A stretch of DNA of 15,484 nt from an uncultured bacterium. GTDB taxonomy: Bacteria; Bacteroidota; Bacteroidia; Bacteroidales; Bacteroidaceae. The translations under genes and the position numbers were made by a program. The stretch lies in assembly GCA_905216095.1 (NCBI GenBank), contig CAJMSQ010000035.1, positions 1 through 15,484 on the forward strand. The letters are read 5' to 3'. Positions within the stretch are counted from its first letter, which is position 1; the number at the start of each line of letters is the position of its first letter. Under the pieces are notes generated by a model. It was not told where the DNA came from and did not search any database. It worked only from the letters and a program-made list of their open reading frames with translations. Below are positions 13,839 to 15,484 of the stretch, piece by piece.

Positions 13839-14888
13839 TCATTCGTCAAGCAACATGTCCGCCCACACGGCATGTGCCCCCAGGAACATGGCGGCCAAGC
13901 CACCTGGCGTGACAATGTTGCCGGGCCGCTCTTCCGTAAGCTGCACCCGGCCGTCGGCCACAAGGTAATAGCCGTTGTTCTCGGGCACATCGAGGTCGGC
14001 ATCCACGCCGATGTGGAGTTGGAATTCGGGATGCGCCACCGCCACCGCGCTCAAGAAACGCTTCACGTTCACGACACGCGCCATGACATAAGGTCCGGCT
14101 CCCTCGGTCTCGCCCGAAACGGGCACGCGGGCGTACACCTTTTCCGTGCCGAACTCGCGCCGCACGGCGGCAACGAGGGCATCGCGCGCCTCGGACGACG
14201 CGGTGGTCATGTTGCGCACGAACACGCGGCCGTCCGCCTCGCGCGCGGCCAGGCACAAACCCATGACACGCTGCCGGCTGCGCACGGTCAGCACCGCGCC
14301 GCCGGCACGGTCGCACGCCGCCAGTGCCGCAAAGAAATCGTTCTCGGCGGGCCGGAACATGAAAGGCGTGACGGAATGGCGGCGGAAGAACACATAGAGG
14401 TCCATTCCCCACTCGTCGGGACAACCGACCGTAAGGCCGGCGGACACCGTCCCGGCAGGCGGCAATTCCTGTTCGGTGCGGAAAGTACTCGTCCAGTAGG
14501 CCCCGTGCTGCGGAAGTTCGTAGTAACGGCGCAGACTGTCGTCGCCCGGAATCAGAAATGCCAAGGCCGCGCCCTGCCGGTAGAGCCTGCGATGGCCTTC
14601 GCGGACAATGCGCGAGCCGAGCCCCTGTCCCCGCATGTCGGGATGCACACACAATCCCGACAGATAGCCGGCATGGACGGGCACACCGTAGAACAACAGC
14701 TGATAAGGCAGCATCTGCGCCGCCGCCACCACCCGTCCCTCACGGCTGACGGTCAGGTTGGAAGCATCCGAATACTTTTCCTCGAAATAGATGTCGAGAA
14801 AATCGTCCGAATCCCCAAAACAGTTTTTCCACAATTCGCGTGTCTGTCGCTTAATCTCTTCCTTGTCTGAAAACATCGTGACATTCAT
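13839..14888 (-). CDS. GNAT acetyltransferase, Eis-like
   Basis: From the ATG at 14888 the protein has 349 residues. The N-terminal GNAT domain runs through AGYLSGLCVHPDMRGQGLG, where R86-G-Q-G-L-G91 is the acetyl-CoA pyrophosphate loop. A second, weaker GNAT-like part follows. The last hundred residues (ending HPEFQLHIGVDADLDVPENN ... GNIVTPGGLAAMFLGAH) resemble the sterol-carrier-like tail of the Eis family. It would acetylate an amine of unknown identity in the cytoplasm. The frame is open to 15080, but those extra residues are arginine/cysteine-rich, match nothing and cross a -7-like box; the family start (MFSDKEEIKRQTRELW) favours 14888 or Met5 (14876). A GGGAG directly precedes 14888, unusually close, which would suit 14876 at about 13 bases no better. 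Confidence 0.83.
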   Translation of the reverse strand: MNVTMFSDKEEIKRQTRELWKNCFGDSDDFLDIYFEEKYSDASNLTVSREGRVVAAAQMLPYQLLFYGVPVHAGYLSGLCVHPDMRGQGLGSRIVREGHRRLYRQGAALAFLIPGDDSLRRYYELPQHGAYWTSTFRTEQELPPAGTVSAGLTVGCPDEWGMDLYVFFRRHSVTPFMFRPAENDFFAALAACDRAGGAVLTVRSRQRVMGLCLAAREADGRVFVRNMTTASSEARDALVAAVRREFGTEKVYARVPVSGETEGAGPYVMARVVNVKRFLSAVAVAHPEFQLHIGVDADLDVPENNGYYLVADGRVQLTEERPGNIVTPGGLAAMFLGAHAVWADMLLDE

Positions 14889-14966
14889 TCTCCCGGCGCG
14901 GCGCAAAAGCCTCAACAAAGCGACACAGCGGCACGACCGGGCGTTTTTCCTGTTGTTTATTGAGGA

Positions 14967-14974
14967 CAAAAATA
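14967..14974 (-). promoter_or_regulatory. Possible -7 box for the GNAT gene
   Basis: On the minus strand this reads TATTTTTG, matching TAnnTTTG. It lies about 78 bases before the start at 14888. No TTG is found 19-21 bases further upstream (14994-14999), so support is limited. Confidence 0.4.
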
Positions 14975-15194
14975 CACATAAACGGCGGAAATCGCACGAC
15001 ACGGGGCATAAAAATACGACCGGAACGGCGGCAGGACCGGCAAAGCGCAGGAAAAACACGGCCGGACGGCCTCCGCACACGCCGGAATGGCGGAACAGGA
15101 CGCCGCTTCAGACATGTCCATATATAATAAAGGTGTTATCGCCGGCATCGGGCGCGCGAGACTTTTTCCTGCCCGTCCGTCATTTTAACACTTC

Positions 15195-15225
15195 TTGCTT
15201 TTCGCCGAAAAATGTATTATCTTTG
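15195..15225 (+). promoter_or_regulatory. Bacteroidetes-type promoter in repeat copy B
   Basis: TTG (15195-15197) lies 20 bases upstream of TATCTTTG (15218-15225). Both boxes and the spacing equal those of copy A, while three bases just before and within the -33 area have changed. Confidence 0.72.
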
Positions 15226-15227
15226 CA

Positions 15228-15268
15228 CTGCGTAAGTGCAGGGGACGGCTTGAAACCGTCCTTTTTTC
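15228..15268 (+). ncRNA. Predicted ~40-nt two-stem-loop RNA, copy B
   Basis: Stem 1 pairs CTGC (15228-15231) with GCAG (15238-15241) around loop GTAAGT; all four pairs are Watson-Crick. Stem 2 pairs GGACGG (15243-15248) with CCGTCC (15256-15261) and is followed by six Ts (15262-15267). Differences from copy A fall in loops, between stems, or preserve pairing. Function is unknown, and no coding frame fits. Confidence 0.5.
15243..15267 (+). terminator. Intrinsic terminator in repeat copy B
   Basis: The 6-bp stem GGACGG/CCGTCC with a 7-base loop is followed directly by TTTTTT, identical in stem and T-run to copy A. Confidence 0.7.
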
Positions 15269-15317
15269 ATACCCGGAAGCCCGTTTCCGCACAAAACCGT
15301 CCCTATGACCGGCAGAA

Positions 15318-15396
15318 CTACATGGCTTGTAGGAACGACTACATGGCATGTAGGATTTCCTGCCCCTGCATGTAGGGAAAACTACAAGCCATGTAC
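15318..15396. repeat. Four-dyad array in repeat copy B
   Basis: The array has CTACATGGCTTGTAG (15318-15332), CTACATGGCATGTAG (15339-15353), CCCCTGCATGTAGGG (15364-15378) and CTACAAGCCATGTAC (15382-15396), at the same spacing as in copy A. The 14-bp outer inverted repeat (15319-15332 with 15382-15395) is perfect here too. The pairing that extends dyads 1 and 2 in copy A is absent here, so the cores, not the long arms, are what both copies share. Confidence 0.7.
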
Positions 15397-15414
15397 GCCG
15401 CGCCAAATGTAAGT

Positions 15415-15483
15415 TCAAGATAGAAGTGCAAATTTTCGAAGAGTTTCCACTCCTATTGGTCCATAAACACTTTGGAGGTTTGC
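15415..15483 (-). other. Possible 3' end of a gene entering from the right
   Basis: On the minus strand a frame is open from the window edge and stops at TGA (15415-15417), reading ANLQSVYGPIGVETLRKFAL and two more residues. Twenty-two open codons are easily produced by chance, and I recognise no family. The stretch is clearly more AT-rich than the genes to its left. Confidence 0.2.
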
Positions 15484-15484
15484 C

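Larger units (their letters stand above)
15182..15398 (+). repeat. Copy B of the 217-bp dispersed repeat
   Basis: This is the ungapped partner of 71-287 (offset 15111, about 83% identical by hand count). It keeps the promoter, both stem-loops with the T-run, and all four dyads, while the linker has diverged. It lies upstream of, and divergent from, the GNAT gene, with an AT-rich tail to its right. Similarity to copy A stops at the ACGC that ends both units. No short flanking target duplication is obvious on either side. Confidence 0.9.

Noticed and set aside
14889..15080. 64-residue N-terminal extension of the GNAT protein
   Set aside because: The extra residues are compositionally odd, match no family part and include the likely promoter area; the family begins at MNVTMFSDKE or MFSDKE.

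Overview
The window reads as chromosomal DNA from a Bacteroidales (Bacteroidetes) bacterium of fairly high GC. The main reason is the promoters. Several genes have the Bacteroidetes -7 box TAnnTTTG, and the best ones also have a TTTG/TTG -33 box 20 bases upstream. The gene content agrees: a PASTA protein next to rluD and ddl, an unlinked outer-membrane barrel protein of the Bacteroidetes beta-barrel type, a short-lipobox lipoprotein with acidic residues after the cysteine, and a DUF2156 protein. I cannot name the genus.

Layout, left to right. Positions 1-70 hold a short perfect palindrome. Positions 71-287 are copy A of a 217-base repeat; copy B lies at 15182-15398 in the same orientation, so the pair nearly frames the window. 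Then come trpS (tryptophanyl-tRNA synthetase, 491-1579) and rpmH (ribosomal protein L34, 1670-1828, with its own promoter and a strong terminator). A large orphan outer-membrane barrel protein follows (2176-5208). Its AT-rich start differs sharply from its GC-rich body, and an inverted repeat frames its -7 box.

A probable six-gene operon runs from 5402 to 11014: PASTA membrane protein, RluD pseudouridine synthase, D-Ala-D-Ala ligase, PlsC-like acyltransferase, a lipoprotein of unknown function and a DUF2156 protein. It combines cell-wall precursor synthesis (Ddl), a probable peptidoglycan-sensing anchor (PASTA), phospholipid acylation and ribosome maturation. Next, pyrH (UMP kinase) has its own -7 box and is followed by a LuxR-type regulator whose N-terminal half looks like a degenerate receiver domain.

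On the minus strand, an Eis-like GNAT acetyltransferase (13839-14888) lies upstream of a secreted phytase-like esterase domain protein (12665-13729), probably in one transcript. An AT-rich tail follows copy B and runs off the right end.

The main unexplained structure is the repeat pair. Each copy holds a conserved promoter, then a predicted transcript of about 40 nt made of two stem-loops ending in a T-run, then a poorly conserved linker, then an array of four CTACATGGC-type dyads whose outer members form a 14-base inverted repeat. Base changes between the copies avoid or preserve the RNA stems. This is what a small-RNA or MITE-like dispersed element would look like.
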